Shown: positions 1 to 8,230 of the stretch, one piece after another
Layout of the letters: every line of letters starts with the position of its first letter
Numbering within the stretch: position 1 is the first letter of the stretch
Translations under genes and position numbers: made by a program
From: Pseudorhodoferax sp. Leaf267
GTDB lineage: Bacteria > Pseudomonadota > Gammaproteobacteria > Burkholderiales > Burkholderiaceae_C
Length of the DNA stretch: 64,000 bases
Reading direction: 5' to 3'
Assembly (NCBI RefSeq): GCF_001422405.1
Contig: NZ_LMMV01000021.1
Span: 434,858-498,857, forward strand
Notes under the pieces: model-generated
Databases searched by the model: none
What the model saw: the letters and a program-made list of their open reading frames with translations, nothing else
What the model was told of the DNA's origin: nothing

Positions 1-82
1 CGCCGAACTGCTGAGCGACCGGCTGGACCGCAACCTCGTGGTCAAGGCCATGGCCGGCCACGCCAACGATTATGAACTTTAG
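1..82 (+). CDS. C-terminal end of an unidentified protein (partial)
   Basis: An open frame enters from the left edge and stops with TAG at 80-82, leaving 26 visible residues that end HANDYEL. Codon use (GC-rich third positions) matches the neighbouring chromosomal genes, so this is probably the genuine 3' end of a gene starting outside the window. I do not recognise the family from so short a piece and assign no function. Confidence 0.55.
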   Translation, partial: AELLSDRLDRNLVVKAMAGHANDYEL

Positions 83-228
83 CCCACCCCCAGTCGCCGC
101 GCTGCGCGCTCCGCCAACCCCCTGCGAGGGGGCGCTGCCAGCGGCCTGGCAAGCCAGTTCCGCGGCAGCCCTGGCATTGCGCCTTGCCGCAACCGACGCC
201 CCTTGACTTTGATCGACGCGGTCATCCC

Positions 229-1392
229 ATGACAACAGCACCCCGCACCCCCGCCATCGACAGCAAGCTGCCCAAGGTGGGCACCACCATCTTCACCGTG
301 ATGTCCGCGCTGGCCGCCGAAAAGGGCGCGGTCAATCTGGGCCAGGGCTTCCCGGATTTTCCGTGCGATCCGCAACTGGTGGAGTCCGTGCACGCAGCCA
401 TGCAGCAGGGGCTGAACCAGTACCCGCCCATGGCCGGCGTGCCTGCGCTGCGCGAGGCCGTGGCGGCCAAGATCGAAGCGCAACACGGCAGGCGCTACAG
501 CGCGGCGGATGAGATCACCATCACCGCCGGCGCAACCCAGGCCATCCTCACCGCCATCCTGGCCATCGTGCGGCCCGGCGACGAGGTGATCGTGCTGGAG
601 CCTTGCTACGACAGCTACATCCCCAACATCGAGCTGGCCGGCGGCACGGTTGTGCGCGTGCCGCTCGTGCCCGGCACGTTCCGCCCCGACTTCGACAAGA
701 TCGCCGCCGCGCTGTCCCCGCGCACGCGCGCCATCCTCGTCAACTCGCCGCACAACCCGAGTGCCACCATCTGGTCGCGCGAGGACATGCTCCAGCTGCA
801 GGATCTGCTGGCACCCACCGACGTCTTCCTGATCAGCGACGAGGTCTACGAGCACATGGTCTACGACGGCCGTGCGCACGAAAGCGCGGCGCGCTTCCCG
901 GGGCTGGCGGCTCGCGCCTTCGTGGTCTCCAGCTTCGGCAAGACCTACCACGTAACGGGCTGGAAAGTCGGCGTCGTGGCCGCGCCCGCCGCGCTCACGG
1001 CCGAGTTCCGCAAGGTGCACCAGTTCAACGTGTTCGCCGTGAACACGCCGGTGCAGCACGGCCTGGCGCACTACATGGCCGACGCCAGCCGCTACCTGCA
1101 ATTGCCGGCGTTCTACCAGGCCAAGCGCGACCTGTTCCGCGCAGGCCTGGCGCGCACGCGTTTCAGGCTCATGCCCAGCGAAGGCAGCTTCTTCCAGTGC
1201 GTGGACATCTCCGACGTCAGCACGCTCAGCGAAGCCGAATTTTGCGTGTGGCTCACCAACGAGATCGGCGTGGCGGCGATCCCGCTGTCGGCCTTTTATG
1301 CCGACGACTTCGACCAGCGCGTGGTGCGGTTCTGCTACGCCAAGCAGGACGCGACGCTGCGCGAGGCGCTGGAGCGGCTGGCGAAGCTGTAG
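229..1392 (+). CDS. PLP-dependent methionine-type aminotransferase (YbdL family)
   Basis: A fold-type I aminotransferase of 387 residues, nearly the length of E. coli YbdL (386), an enzyme preferring methionine and aromatic amino acids. Visible landmarks are the substrate-side motif NLGQGFPDF near residue 37, the NSPHNPS turn at 172-178, the PLP-pyridine Asp in SDEVYEH (D204) and the Schiff-base lysine in SSFGKTYH (K238). An upstream in-frame ATG at 184 would add 15 residues of non-conserved sequence, so the ATG at 229, where family similarity begins, is preferred. It probably acts in the cytoplasm in methionine salvage or amino-acid interconversion. It converges on the ccdAB pair with only 14 bp between the stops. 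Family assignment is firm, exact substrate is not. Confidence 0.9.
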   Translation: MTTAPRTPAIDSKLPKVGTTIFTVMSALAAEKGAVNLGQGFPDFPCDPQLVESVHAAMQQGLNQYPPMAGVPALREAVAAKIEAQHGRRYSAADEITITAGATQAILTAILAIVRPGDEVIVLEPCYDSYIPNIELAGGTVVRVPLVPGTFRPDFDKIAAALSPRTRAILVNSPHNPSATIWSREDMLQLQDLLAPTDVFLISDEVYEHMVYDGRAHESAARFPGLAARAFVVSSFGKTYHVTGWKVGVVAAPAALTAEFRKVHQFNVFAVNTPVQHGLAHYMADASRYLQLPAFYQAKRDLFRAGLARTRFRLMPSEGSFFQCVDISDVSTLSEAEFCVWLTNEIGVAAIPLSAFYADDFDQRVVRFCYAKQDATLREALERLAKL

Positions 1393-1406
1393 CGTGAAGA
1401 GGCTGG

Positions 1407-1664
1407 CTATCCCCAGGATCGCGTCAGCAGTTCGTCCATCGCATCGGTGACCTGCTGGCCCTGCTCGGCCAGGGACGCGACGAGGTCGCCCAGGGCATCC
1501 AGGTGCACCGACACGGTGTCCAACGGATGCAGCACCACATCCATGCCGAGGATCCGGAACACTGGATTCAGCCGCGAGCCGGGCACTGGCGACGGCCGCG
1601 GCAAGGTATTACGTCGCACCAGCGGCACGACCACGCGCCGACGGTAGCCGTCGAACTGAGGCAT
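1407..1664 (-). CDS. ccdB: CcdB-like toxin, shortened
   Basis: The 85-residue product has the CcdB signature: start MPQFD, the strand RRRVVVPL, the ILGMDVVLHPLDTVSV core and a C-terminal helix ending in SWG, where the three last residues of F-plasmid CcdB are also WGI (its gyrase-poisoning end). It lies 9 nt downstream of the ccdA antitoxin stop, the usual antitoxin-first order. Family members are about 101-105 residues. Here the initial MPQFD runs almost directly into RRRVVVPL, so roughly 20 residues normally forming the first strands (the LLDVQSDLLD region) are missing in frame. The toxin may therefore be inactive or altered. The name is by family resemblance; activity is not inferred. Confidence 0.75.
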   Translation of the reverse strand: MPQFDGYRRRVVVPLVRRNTLPRPSPVPGSRLNPVFRILGMDVVLHPLDTVSVHLDALGDLVASLAEQGQQVTDAMDELLTRSWG

Positions 1665-1673
1665 GGCAAGCGC

Positions 1674-1919
1674 CTACAGCGTCGAATGTTTATCTGCGAA
1701 GGAGCCGACCTTGTCGTGCACCGCATTCCAGCCCGCCGTACAAGTGTCGGCCCACTGTTGGTGGTTAGCGCGCGTATGGTGCTGTTGCGCGATGTAGTCC
1801 GCCAGCAGCGCGTCCACGGTTGCAGACAGATTGCTGCTGTACGCCCGGGCCTCTTCGACGAGGTGCTCGCTCAGGCTCAGGTTGACGGCACGCTTGCGGC
1901 GTTCGGCGAGTTCAGACAC
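1674..1919 (-). CDS. ccdA: CcdA-type antitoxin
   Basis: An 81-residue protein with the CcdA layout: an N-terminal ribbon-helix-helix (KRAVNLSLSEHLVEEARAY, residues 10-28) that would bind the operon promoter, followed by a hydrophilic tail (about 45-81) that in the family wraps the toxin. The start chosen is GTG at 1919 because an excellent Shine-Dalgarno AAGGAG lies about 7 nt upstream. No in-frame ATG gives a comparable product. It is transcribed ahead of ccdB with a 9-nt gap. In CcdAB systems the antitoxin alone and the complex autorepress. Intact antitoxin beside a shortened toxin is the notable point. Confidence 0.85.
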   Translation of the reverse strand: MSELAERRKRAVNLSLSEHLVEEARAYSSNLSATVDALLADYIAQQHHTRANHQQWADTCTAGWNAVHDKVGSFADKHSTL

Positions 1920-2008
1920 GGGACACTCCTTGCATGCGCATGACGTGCGCACGAGGACAGCATATCTGCAAGAACGCGGCCTGTCATGCCCGATCGGGCC
2001 AACCATCG

Positions 2009-2980
2009 CTAACCCTTGTTCGCCAACCCCAACCGCTCGATCGTCGCCTTCTCCGCCGCGTAACTCTCGCGCGCGAACTTCGTGTAGTCCTCGGTGTTCT
2101 TGTAGATCACCGTCTGGTCGAACTTGTCGAAGGTGGCCAGCACGGCCGGGTCTTCCAGCGTCTTGCGAAAGGCGTCGTGCAGCGTGCGCACGATGGCTGG
2201 GTCCATGCCCTTGGGGCCGCACACGCCGAAGGGCGAGTCGGAGACCGTCTGGTAGCCCAGCTCGTCCAGCGTGGGCACGTTGGGCCAGCGCTTGGTGCGC
2301 TTGCTGCCGTAGGTGGCCAGCAGCCGGAACTTGCCGGACTCGACGTACGGCCCCCAGCCCGTCGCATCGCTGGCCGACATCACATGCCCGCCCAGCAGCC
2401 CCAGCATGTTGTCGGCGTTGCCCTTGTACGGCACGTTCATCAGCTTGATGCCGGCGCGCTGCGCGAACTCCTCCATCGCCAGATGCGGGCTGGTGCCGGC
2501 GCCCGTGTGGCCGTAGCTCAGCTTCTCGGGGTTGGCCTTGGCGTACTCGACATAGTCCTTGATGGACTTGATCGGCGAGTCCGCCGGCACCACCAGGCCG
2601 AAGGTGTAGCCCGTAAGGCAGGCGATCCAGGTGAAATCCTTCTGCACGTCGAACGACACCTTCTGCATGTGCGGGATGCGGAACACACCATGCGGCAACT
2701 GCGAAAGCACATAGCCGTCGGGCCTGGCATTGGCCAGCTCCACGGCGCCCAGTGTGCCGCCGGCGCCGGGCTTGTTGTCCACGATGATGGTCGTGCCCAG
2801 CGCGCGGCCCGCGCTCTCGGCCAGCGCCCGGATCACCGCGTCGGTCGAGCCACCGGCAGGCCACGGGCAGATGTAGCGGATGGGCTTGGCGGGATAGGCC
2901 TGCGCACGCAACAGGGACGGTGCAGCCACCACGGCGAGCGCACTCGCGGAACGGGCCAGGAACAGACGACGGTTGCGCAT
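2009..2980 (-). CDS. Bug/TctC-family periplasmic solute-binding protein
   Basis: A 323-residue tripartite tricarboxylate (TTT) receptor-type protein. It opens with a twin basic MRNRRLFLARSA signal and a hydrophobic stretch ending at about residue 27 (LLRAQA), then the Bug hallmark YPAKPIRYICPWPAGGSTD, the IIVDNKPGAGGT loop and SYGHTGAGTSPHLAMEEF. Bug proteins capture organic acids, often carboxylates or aromatic acids, in the periplasm. No TctA/TctB membrane genes are nearby, so this is an orphan receptor. Start at 2980 puts the signal peptide at the N-terminus; a longer frame to 3139 adds non-signal sequence. Ligand cannot be told from sequence. Confidence 0.92.
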   Translation of the reverse strand: MRNRRLFLARSASALAVVAAPSLLRAQAYPAKPIRYICPWPAGGSTDAVIRALAESAGRALGTTIIVDNKPGAGGTLGAVELANARPDGYVLSQLPHGVFRIPHMQKVSFDVQKDFTWIACLTGYTFGLVVPADSPIKSIKDYVEYAKANPEKLSYGHTGAGTSPHLAMEEFAQRAGIKLMNVPYKGNADNMLGLLGGHVMSASDATGWGPYVESGKFRLLATYGSKRTKRWPNVPTLDELGYQTVSDSPFGVCGPKGMDPAIVRTLHDAFRKTLEDPAVLATFDKFDQTVIYKNTEDYTKFARESYAAEKATIERLGLANKG

Positions 2981-3141
2981 GGGGATCTTTCGCAGGCGGG
3001 TGAGGGACAGCGCGCAGCTTAGGGACAAAGCACGTGCGCCCATCGTAGGAAAACCCTCACCGACGTACGCGCCGACAGACTGCGGACAGCCGTCAGCGGC
3101 GCGCCGAACATGCATACACCATAAACACAAGGAGGACACCC

Positions 3142-3300
3142 ATGTCCCTGTCGCTGATTCTGTTGATCGTCTTGATCCTGCTGCTCATCGGTGCTCTGCC
3201 GTCCTGGCCGCACAGCAAGTCTTGGGGTTACTACCCCAGCGGTGGCCTGGGCCTGGTGCTGTTGGTCGTGATCATCCTGCTCGTCATGGGACGCATCTAG
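3142..3300 (+). CDS. DUF3309 small membrane protein
   Basis: A 52-residue protein with two hydrophobic segments (about residues 2-17 and 33-48) joined by the conserved PSWPHSKSWGYYPSGG loop, diagnostic of the DUF3309 family of small bacterial membrane proteins. A strong ribosome site AAGGAGG sits 5-10 nt upstream of the ATG. It is divergent from the Bug gene and followed 10 nt after its stop by an 11-bp perfect hairpin, so it appears to be a single-gene transcript. Biological role of the family is unknown; stress-related expression has been suggested for relatives but nothing here shows it. Confidence 0.9.
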   Translation: MSLSLILLIVLILLLIGALPSWPHSKSWGYYPSGGLGLVLLVVIILLVMGRI

Positions 3301-3309
3301 TGCATGACA

Positions 3310-3334
3310 GGCGCAGCCTGCAACAGGCTGCGCC
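3310..3334 (+). terminator. Hairpin terminator after the DUF3309 gene
   Basis: Perfect 11-bp inverted repeat (GGCGCAGCCTG and its complement, 3310-3320 and 3324-3334) with a 3-nt loop, starting 10 nt after the TAG at 3300. It is GC-rich and followed by a C-rich rather than U-rich run, so intrinsic termination is likely but not classical. Confidence 0.6.
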
Positions 3335-3452
3335 CCCCTCCGCGCAGCGGCCCTGCGCGCACCCCTCTCCGCTTCACACCCGCAAGCACCCGTAGGCATT
3401 GAGGGCGCGCACACTGCCCCAGGCCCTGACCACTGCGGTCCGACAATGCCGC

Positions 3453-4181
3453 ATGCCCCACGCCGTATCCGTCTTGCGCGCCGCGCGCCTCTTCCACAGC
3501 GCCAAGCCCTTCCTGGCCCGCCGCGGTTCGCGCAGCGAGCGCTGCCCTGGCTGCCGCCTGCTGCCCAGCCATTGCCTGTGCGCGCTGCGGCCGTCCGTGC
3601 CCGCGCGTGCCGGTGTGTGCCTGCTGATGGCCGACATCGAGCCGCTCAAGCCCAGCAACACCGGCTGGCTGATTGCCGACGTGGTGGCCGACACCTTCGC
3701 CTTCACCTGGGCACGCACCGAAGTCGACCCGGCGCTGCTGACCTTGCTCGCCGACCCGCAATGGCAGCCCTATGTGGTGTTCCCGGGCGAGTACGCGCCG
3801 CCGGAGCGCGTGGTGAACGATCTGCCTGCGCCCGATGCCGCATCGCCCAGGCGCCCGCTGTTCATCCTGCTCGACGGCACCTGGTCCGAGGCCCGCAAGA
3901 TGTTCGGCAAGAGCCCCTACCTCGCGGGTTTCCCGGTGCTGAGCCTGGCGCCGGACCGGGCATCCGAATACAAGCTGCGCCGCTCGCGCCGCAACGACCA
4001 CTTCTGCACCAGCGAGGTGGCCGCGCTGTGCTTCGCGCTGGCGGGCGAGGGACGGGTGGCCGACACGCTGCAGGCCTACCTCGACGTCTTCACGCAGCAC
4101 TACCTGCAGGCCAAGCAGCAACGGCCGGTCGACCGCGACAGTGCGGCCCACCAGCGGCTGCAGGCTTTAGCGGCCGCCTGA
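3453..4181 (+). CDS. DTW-domain tRNA-uridine aminocarboxypropyltransferase (TapT type)
   Basis: A 242-residue DTW-domain protein. In E. coli, TapT (YfiP) installs acp3U on tRNA using S-adenosylmethionine. Visible are the N-terminal zinc-type cysteines C31, C34, C41 and C43 (CPGC...CLC), the loop PLKPSNTG (65-71), the name-giving motif present as LLDGTWSEA (DGTW at 141-144), and the late RRNDHFCTSE segment. An alternative start at 3399 adds 18 residues without family similarity; the ATG at 3453 is preferred. The 3' end overlaps the convergent next gene by 15 nt. Cytoplasmic. Family assignment is strong; the exact tRNA position is inferred from homology. Confidence 0.85.
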   Translation: MPHAVSVLRAARLFHSAKPFLARRGSRSERCPGCRLLPSHCLCALRPSVPARAGVCLLMADIEPLKPSNTGWLIADVVADTFAFTWARTEVDPALLTLLADPQWQPYVVFPGEYAPPERVVNDLPAPDAASPRRPLFILLDGTWSEARKMFGKSPYLAGFPVLSLAPDRASEYKLRRSRRNDHFCTSEVAALCFALAGEGRVADTLQAYLDVFTQHYLQAKQQRPVDRDSAAHQRLQALAAA

Positions 4182-4853
4182 AGGCAGCAGCGCCTTGGCG
4201 GCCTCGATGCGCAGGGCCATGGGCACGGTCTGGTCGTGCATGACCTGCAGCAGGAAGCGCCGCGGCGCGTCATCGCCAGGCCCGGGCGCGACAGGCGCCG
4301 TCGCCGGGTGCTGGCCAGCGCTGGCGGCCAGCTGCTCGTTCGGGCCGAGCTTGTGCATGGCCGCGTCGAACGCCTCGGGTCGGGCCGAGGCCACCACGCC
4401 CAGCAGGTTGGCCTGACCTTCCTCGCCCGGCGGGATGTCGAGCCAGGGCGTGTCGGCGAACACGGGCGCCAGGTCCGGCGCCACGAAGGCGGACCAGTTG
4501 CCGCTGTGCCCCTGCTCGGCCGGCACAGCCGGCGCATCCAGCAACAGCCGCACGCGCTCTGGCGCGATCTCGGGCAGGAAGCGCTGCCGCAGGCCCTGCA
4601 GAAACTGCTGCGCGCGCGCCACCGCCACCGGCTCGGCCAGCGAGAACCACAGCTGCAGCCCATCGGTGCCGTTCACGGCAATGGCCGGCGCCGGCAGTTC
4701 CAGCTCGGCCTGCACGCCGTGCCACACGCGGCCCAGCGCATCCCAGCTCGGCGGGCGCGCCAGTTCCAGGACCATGGCGCGCACGGCATCGCCGGCACGC
4801 CCGGATGCGCGCGGCCCATACAAGCGGCTCAGCTCGGACTCCAAACGGTTCAT
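4167..4853 (-). CDS. Conserved hypothetical protein (possibly primase-like fold)
   Basis: A 228-residue soluble protein with no signal peptide or membrane segment. The stretch AVNGTDGLQLWFSLAEPV (about 58-75) resembles the substrate-side strand pair of archaeo-eukaryotic primase-like domains, and NWSAFVAPDLAPVFADTPWLD (118-138) is followed by GEEGQANLLG. The catalytic acid pair of a true primase is not evident, so this is only a suggestion. Codon use is typical of the chromosome and the frame is coding-like throughout. It converges on and overlaps the DTW gene by 15 nt and is divergent from the patatin gene, with a 173-bp shared upstream region. I do not know its function. Confidence 0.6.
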   Translation of the reverse strand: MNRLESELSRLYGPRASGRAGDAVRAMVLELARPPSWDALGRVWHGVQAELELPAPAIAVNGTDGLQLWFSLAEPVAVARAQQFLQGLRQRFLPEIAPERVRLLLDAPAVPAEQGHSGNWSAFVAPDLAPVFADTPWLDIPPGEEGQANLLGVVASARPEAFDAAMHKLGPNEQLAASAGQHPATAPVAPGPGDDAPRRFLLQVMHDQTVPMALRIEAAKALLPSGGR

Positions 4854-5026
4854 GGTGGTGCGTGGGCGCGGGTGGTGAAGGAGCTGACTCTATCCGCTGC
4901 GGCACACGCGCTGCGCTGGAGCGCCGCCCTGCAAATTTTGTTCACCCGCGTCCGCGCTGCTCGTTAGCATCTGGCGCGGCGCGCAGCGCCCACCCACTTC
5001 GCCCTTCCAACGCAGGAGACATTCCG

Positions 5027-6202
5027 ATGAGCCGTTACCGCAGCTTTGCCGAACACCTGGACCCGAAAGTCGGCCCCAAGCGCATCCTCGCGCTGGACGG
5101 CGGTGGCCTGCGCGGCGTGCTCACGCTGGGCATGCTGCGCGAGATCGAGACCACGCTGCGCCTGCAGCATGGCAACGACCCGCTGTTCCGGCTGAGCCAC
5201 TACTTCGACCTCATCGCCGGCACGTCCACCGGCGCCATCATCGCGGGCGCGCTGTCGCTGGGCATGTCGGTCGACGAGGTCCACGGCCACTACATGAACC
5301 TGGGCAAGTTCGTGTTCAAGCGCACGCTCACGCGCTGGGGCGCGCTGCGCGCGAAGTTCGACGGCGACAAGGTCAAAGAGGCGCTGCTGGGCGTGTACGG
5401 TGACCGCCGGCTGGACAGTGCCGACTTCAAGACCGGCCTGCTCGTCGTCTCCAAGCGGCTCGACACAGGCAGCACCTGGCCCATCACGAACAACCCCAAC
5501 GCGCGCTACTTCAAGGCCGGCACACAGGCCACGACCATCCCGAACGGCGAATACCCGCTGTGGCAGGTCGTGCGCGCCAGCACCGCCGCGCCGCACTTCT
5601 TCGACCCCGAGACCATCCGCATCGGCCGCGGCGCCAACGGCCTGAAACCCGTGGATGGCGACTTCGTGGACGGCGGCGTGAGCCCGCATAACAACCCCGC
5701 GCTGCAGGCGCTGATGACGGCCACGATGGACGGCTACCGGCTCAACTGGCCCGTGGGTGGCGATAAGCTGCTCGTCGTCTCGGTGGGCACGGGCAAGGCC
5801 AATGCCGAGGTGGGCCATGCCGGCATCCTGCAGAGCACGGCCGCCTTTCACGCCGTGCTGTCGCTGGCCGCGCTCATGCACGACTGCAGCGACACGGTGG
5901 AGACGGTCATGCAGTGGCTCTCGACCAGCCCGACCGCGCGGGACATCGACCGCGAGATGGGCAAGGCCGTGCCGCCGCTGGGCGGCCCCACGCTGTGCAG
6001 CTACCTGCGCTACAACGTGCTCATGCAAAGCGCCTGGTGCGAGCAGCACCTGGGCGAGAAGCTGAGCGCCAAGGCGCTGAAGACGCTGGAGGCCATGGAC
6101 GAGCCCGACAACATCCCCGAGCTCGACCGCATCGGCCGACTGGCCGGCGCCAAGCTGGTGAAAGCCGACCATTTCCCCAAGGGCTTCGCGGCGCAGTCGT
6201 GA
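5027..6202 (+). CDS. Patatin-like phospholipase
   Basis: A 391-residue patatin-family lipid acyl hydrolase with the full Ser-Asp dyad: oxyanion loop DGGGLRG (24-30), nucleophile elbow GTSTG (S67) and catalytic Asp in DGGVSPHNNP (D215). No signal peptide is visible, so it is cytosolic or membrane-associated. ATG at 5027 is preceded by a CAGGAG ribosome site; a longer in-frame start would begin inside the upstream gene. It faces, 12 bp stop to stop, a TPR/deoxyribohydrolase-like gene on the other strand. Patatins of similar size serve as membrane-degrading effectors in bacterial immunity (for example CapV of CBASS), but no cyclase is next to it here, so an immune role is inference only. Confidence 0.9.
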   Translation: MSRYRSFAEHLDPKVGPKRILALDGGGLRGVLTLGMLREIETTLRLQHGNDPLFRLSHYFDLIAGTSTGAIIAGALSLGMSVDEVHGHYMNLGKFVFKRTLTRWGALRAKFDGDKVKEALLGVYGDRRLDSADFKTGLLVVSKRLDTGSTWPITNNPNARYFKAGTQATTIPNGEYPLWQVVRASTAAPHFFDPETIRIGRGANGLKPVDGDFVDGGVSPHNNPALQALMTATMDGYRLNWPVGGDKLLVVSVGTGKANAEVGHAGILQSTAAFHAVLSLAALMHDCSDTVETVMQWLSTSPTARDIDREMGKAVPPLGGPTLCSYLRYNVLMQSAWCEQHLGEKLSAKALKTLEAMDEPDNIPELDRIGRLAGAKLVKADHFPKGFAAQS

Positions 6203-6214
6203 GCTGCCTGAGGG

Positions 6215-8230
6215 TCAGGGCGCGAGCAGTTGGCGGCTGTCGATCACGTCCAGCTCGAATTGGCCGCTGGCCTTGGCCATGCGCACCATGTGCGCCGTGC
6301 CACCGGTCTTGCCGTTGTCCTGGCCATCCCACAGCACCAGCAGCGTGACGCGGCTCGCGCCCCAGGACTGCGCGAGCTGCATCACCCAGCGGTTGCCGCG
6401 CTCCCAGGTGTCGATGCCGGGCCGGCCCTGCAGCCAGCGCGGCAGCTCGGCGTCGATGGACAGTTGCAGCCGGCCCTGTTGACGGGCTTCCACGACCTTC
6501 AGGAAGCGTGTGCGCCAGTGGTCGGCGTCCGGGAAGACCTGCTGCGCCACGGCGTCCTGCGGCATCGGCAGGCAGAGCCGGGCCGCCACCTGCATGTCGC
6601 GGCACAGTTCGTGGGCCAGGATGTCGGCACCTGGCGCAGCGCTGGCCAACACGGTCAGCGCCGTGGTCCCGGTCGCGGTCTGTTGCAGGGCTGCCAGCCG
6701 CTCGCCGATGAGTTTGCGCGCCTGTGCCTCGGCGCTGGCCGGGAAGCGCGGCGGCTTGCCGGGCCTGTCGATGCCATGGCCGGCGAACACCACCAGATGG
6801 CCAGGCTCCGATCGGGTGGGCGCATCGAGCGCCTGCACGATGGCCTGCACCGCGTCCGCACGCAGGCCCAGTTGCGCGAACAACTTCAGTTGGCCCGTGA
6901 CCGCGTCGTAGGCGAACGGGTCACCTGCCGGCACGGCATCACGGTAGGCCTGCACCAGCGCCGAGTTGTCGGCCTGCAGCTCTTCCTCGGGCAAGGTCAG
7001 GAACAGCAGGTCTGCGTCGGCAATGCGCACCCACGCGTCATCGGGCGACAGTGCGATGGTGCGCTGGATCGAAGCCGCCACGACATGCGCCAGCGCTGGC
7101 AGTGCAGATTCCAGGTCCTCGCGCGCGCGGTCGGCTTCCTTCTTGTTGCCCTTGAACAGGTTGCGCCAGGTCGGCAGCGCCGCCAGCAACAGCAGGATGT
7201 GGCCCATCTGCAGCGCGGCCAGCCCCGGGTAGAACGCGTTCAGGTCGCCATGGAAGGCTTCGCGGTAAGCCTCGTAGGACTGCAGCACCCGTGCGTCCAG
7301 GGCCGCCAGCCGTGCGGCCGCCGGGTCCCTGGCGCCGGCCAGGCGCGCGCGCCACAGCGTCTTGAGGTTGCGGCCCTGCAGCGCCAGGGCCTCGGCGCGC
7401 TCCGTGTTGCTGGTGTGCTCGTTGTCCAGCACGCGGCGCACGGCCTGGTTGGACGACTCCAGCTGCGCGTCGCTGCCGCTGTCGCGGTACAGGCGCTCGT
7501 AGATGTTGGCCAGCGCCAGGTTGGCCGCAATGTCGTCGGGCCGGGTGGTGCGCAGCGTCTCCCAGCTCTTGCGCGCGCCCTCCCAGTCTTTCAGCCGCCA
7601 CTGCGCCTGGGCCACGCGGCGCAGCCCTTGGCGCTGGAATCGCTGGCCGGCCAGGTCCTGCGCGATCACGCGCAACCAGCCCTTGTCGCGCGACTTGGCC
7701 GCGCGCTCGACCTCCTCGATGAAGTCCAGCGGCACGAGCGTCACAGCCGACGGGTCGGCCTCGGGCAGCGCCGGCATCATCAGGAAGATCGGGCTGTCGG
7801 TCTCGCGGTTCGAGCGCAGGCTGGCCTCGATGGTGGCCACGAGCGCATCCACGCCCGCTGCCGGATGGGCCACCTCGTATTTCAGGTAACGGTCGGTCGA
7901 CAGGTCGAACGGCGTGGTGTCCTGCGAGATGTCGCCCTTGATCATCACCGTGCACTTCTTGCGCAGCGCATGGCGCACGCCCAGCTCGTAGAACACGTTC
8001 GCGTTGTGCACGGTGATGTCGCACACCACCAGGTCGGCCTCCAGGATCAGCGCGAACATGTCGGCGCGGATGTTGCCGGCGTCCACGATCTCCGTCGTGG
8101 TGCTGCCGGCCAGGCCGCAGCGCTGCAGGGCCGGCGCGATCAACTGCGCATGCACCTGCTCGAAATCGATGGCCTGCCCGGCCGAGTCCTTCTTGACCCC
8201 GAAGCCGCGGATCACGAAGGCGCGCGTCAT
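6215..8230 (-). CDS. Deoxyribohydrolase-like / TPR (TRAFs-binding, DUF4071-like) / SLOG-like protein
   Basis: A 671-residue multidomain cytosolic protein. Residues 1-120 look like a nucleoside 2-deoxyribosyltransferase/TIR-related Rossmann domain: ADLVVCDITVHNANVFYELG (65-84) carries the D71, N76/N78 and E82 pattern of that superfamily. Residues about 185-470 are helical TPR-like repeats, as in the MAP3K TRAFs-binding (DUF4071) family. From about 478 the segment VVFAGHGIDRPG ... ASAAPGADILAHEL ... LPMP resembles SLOG nucleotide-sensing domains. Homologues of the N-terminal plus TPR part have been linked to bacterial conflict systems and the animal ASK1 signalosome. The ATG overlaps the upstream PGDYG stop by 4 nt (translational coupling). 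Domain calls are from motif recognition, moderately sure. Confidence 0.75.
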   Translation of the reverse strand: MTRAFVIRGFGVKKDSAGQAIDFEQVHAQLIAPALQRCGLAGSTTTEIVDAGNIRADMFALILEADLVVCDITVHNANVFYELGVRHALRKKCTVMIKGDISQDTTPFDLSTDRYLKYEVAHPAAGVDALVATIEASLRSNRETDSPIFLMMPALPEADPSAVTLVPLDFIEEVERAAKSRDKGWLRVIAQDLAGQRFQRQGLRRVAQAQWRLKDWEGARKSWETLRTTRPDDIAANLALANIYERLYRDSGSDAQLESSNQAVRRVLDNEHTSNTERAEALALQGRNLKTLWRARLAGARDPAAARLAALDARVLQSYEAYREAFHGDLNAFYPGLAALQMGHILLLLAALPTWRNLFKGNKKEADRAREDLESALPALAHVVAASIQRTIALSPDDAWVRIADADLLFLTLPEEELQADNSALVQAYRDAVPAGDPFAYDAVTGQLKLFAQLGLRADAVQAIVQALDAPTRSEPGHLVVFAGHGIDRPGKPPRFPASAEAQARKLIGERLAALQQTATGTTALTVLASAAPGADILAHELCRDMQVAARLCLPMPQDAVAQQVFPDADHWRTRFLKVVEARQQGRLQLSIDAELPRWLQGRPGIDTWERGNRWVMQLAQSWGASRVTLLVLWDGQDNGKTGGTAHMVRMAKASGQFELDVIDSRQLLAP

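Noticed and set aside
5027-6202. CBASS system (CapV-like patatin)
   Set aside because: No CD-NTase, Cap2/Cap3 or related gene is adjacent; only the patatin effector resemblance is present.
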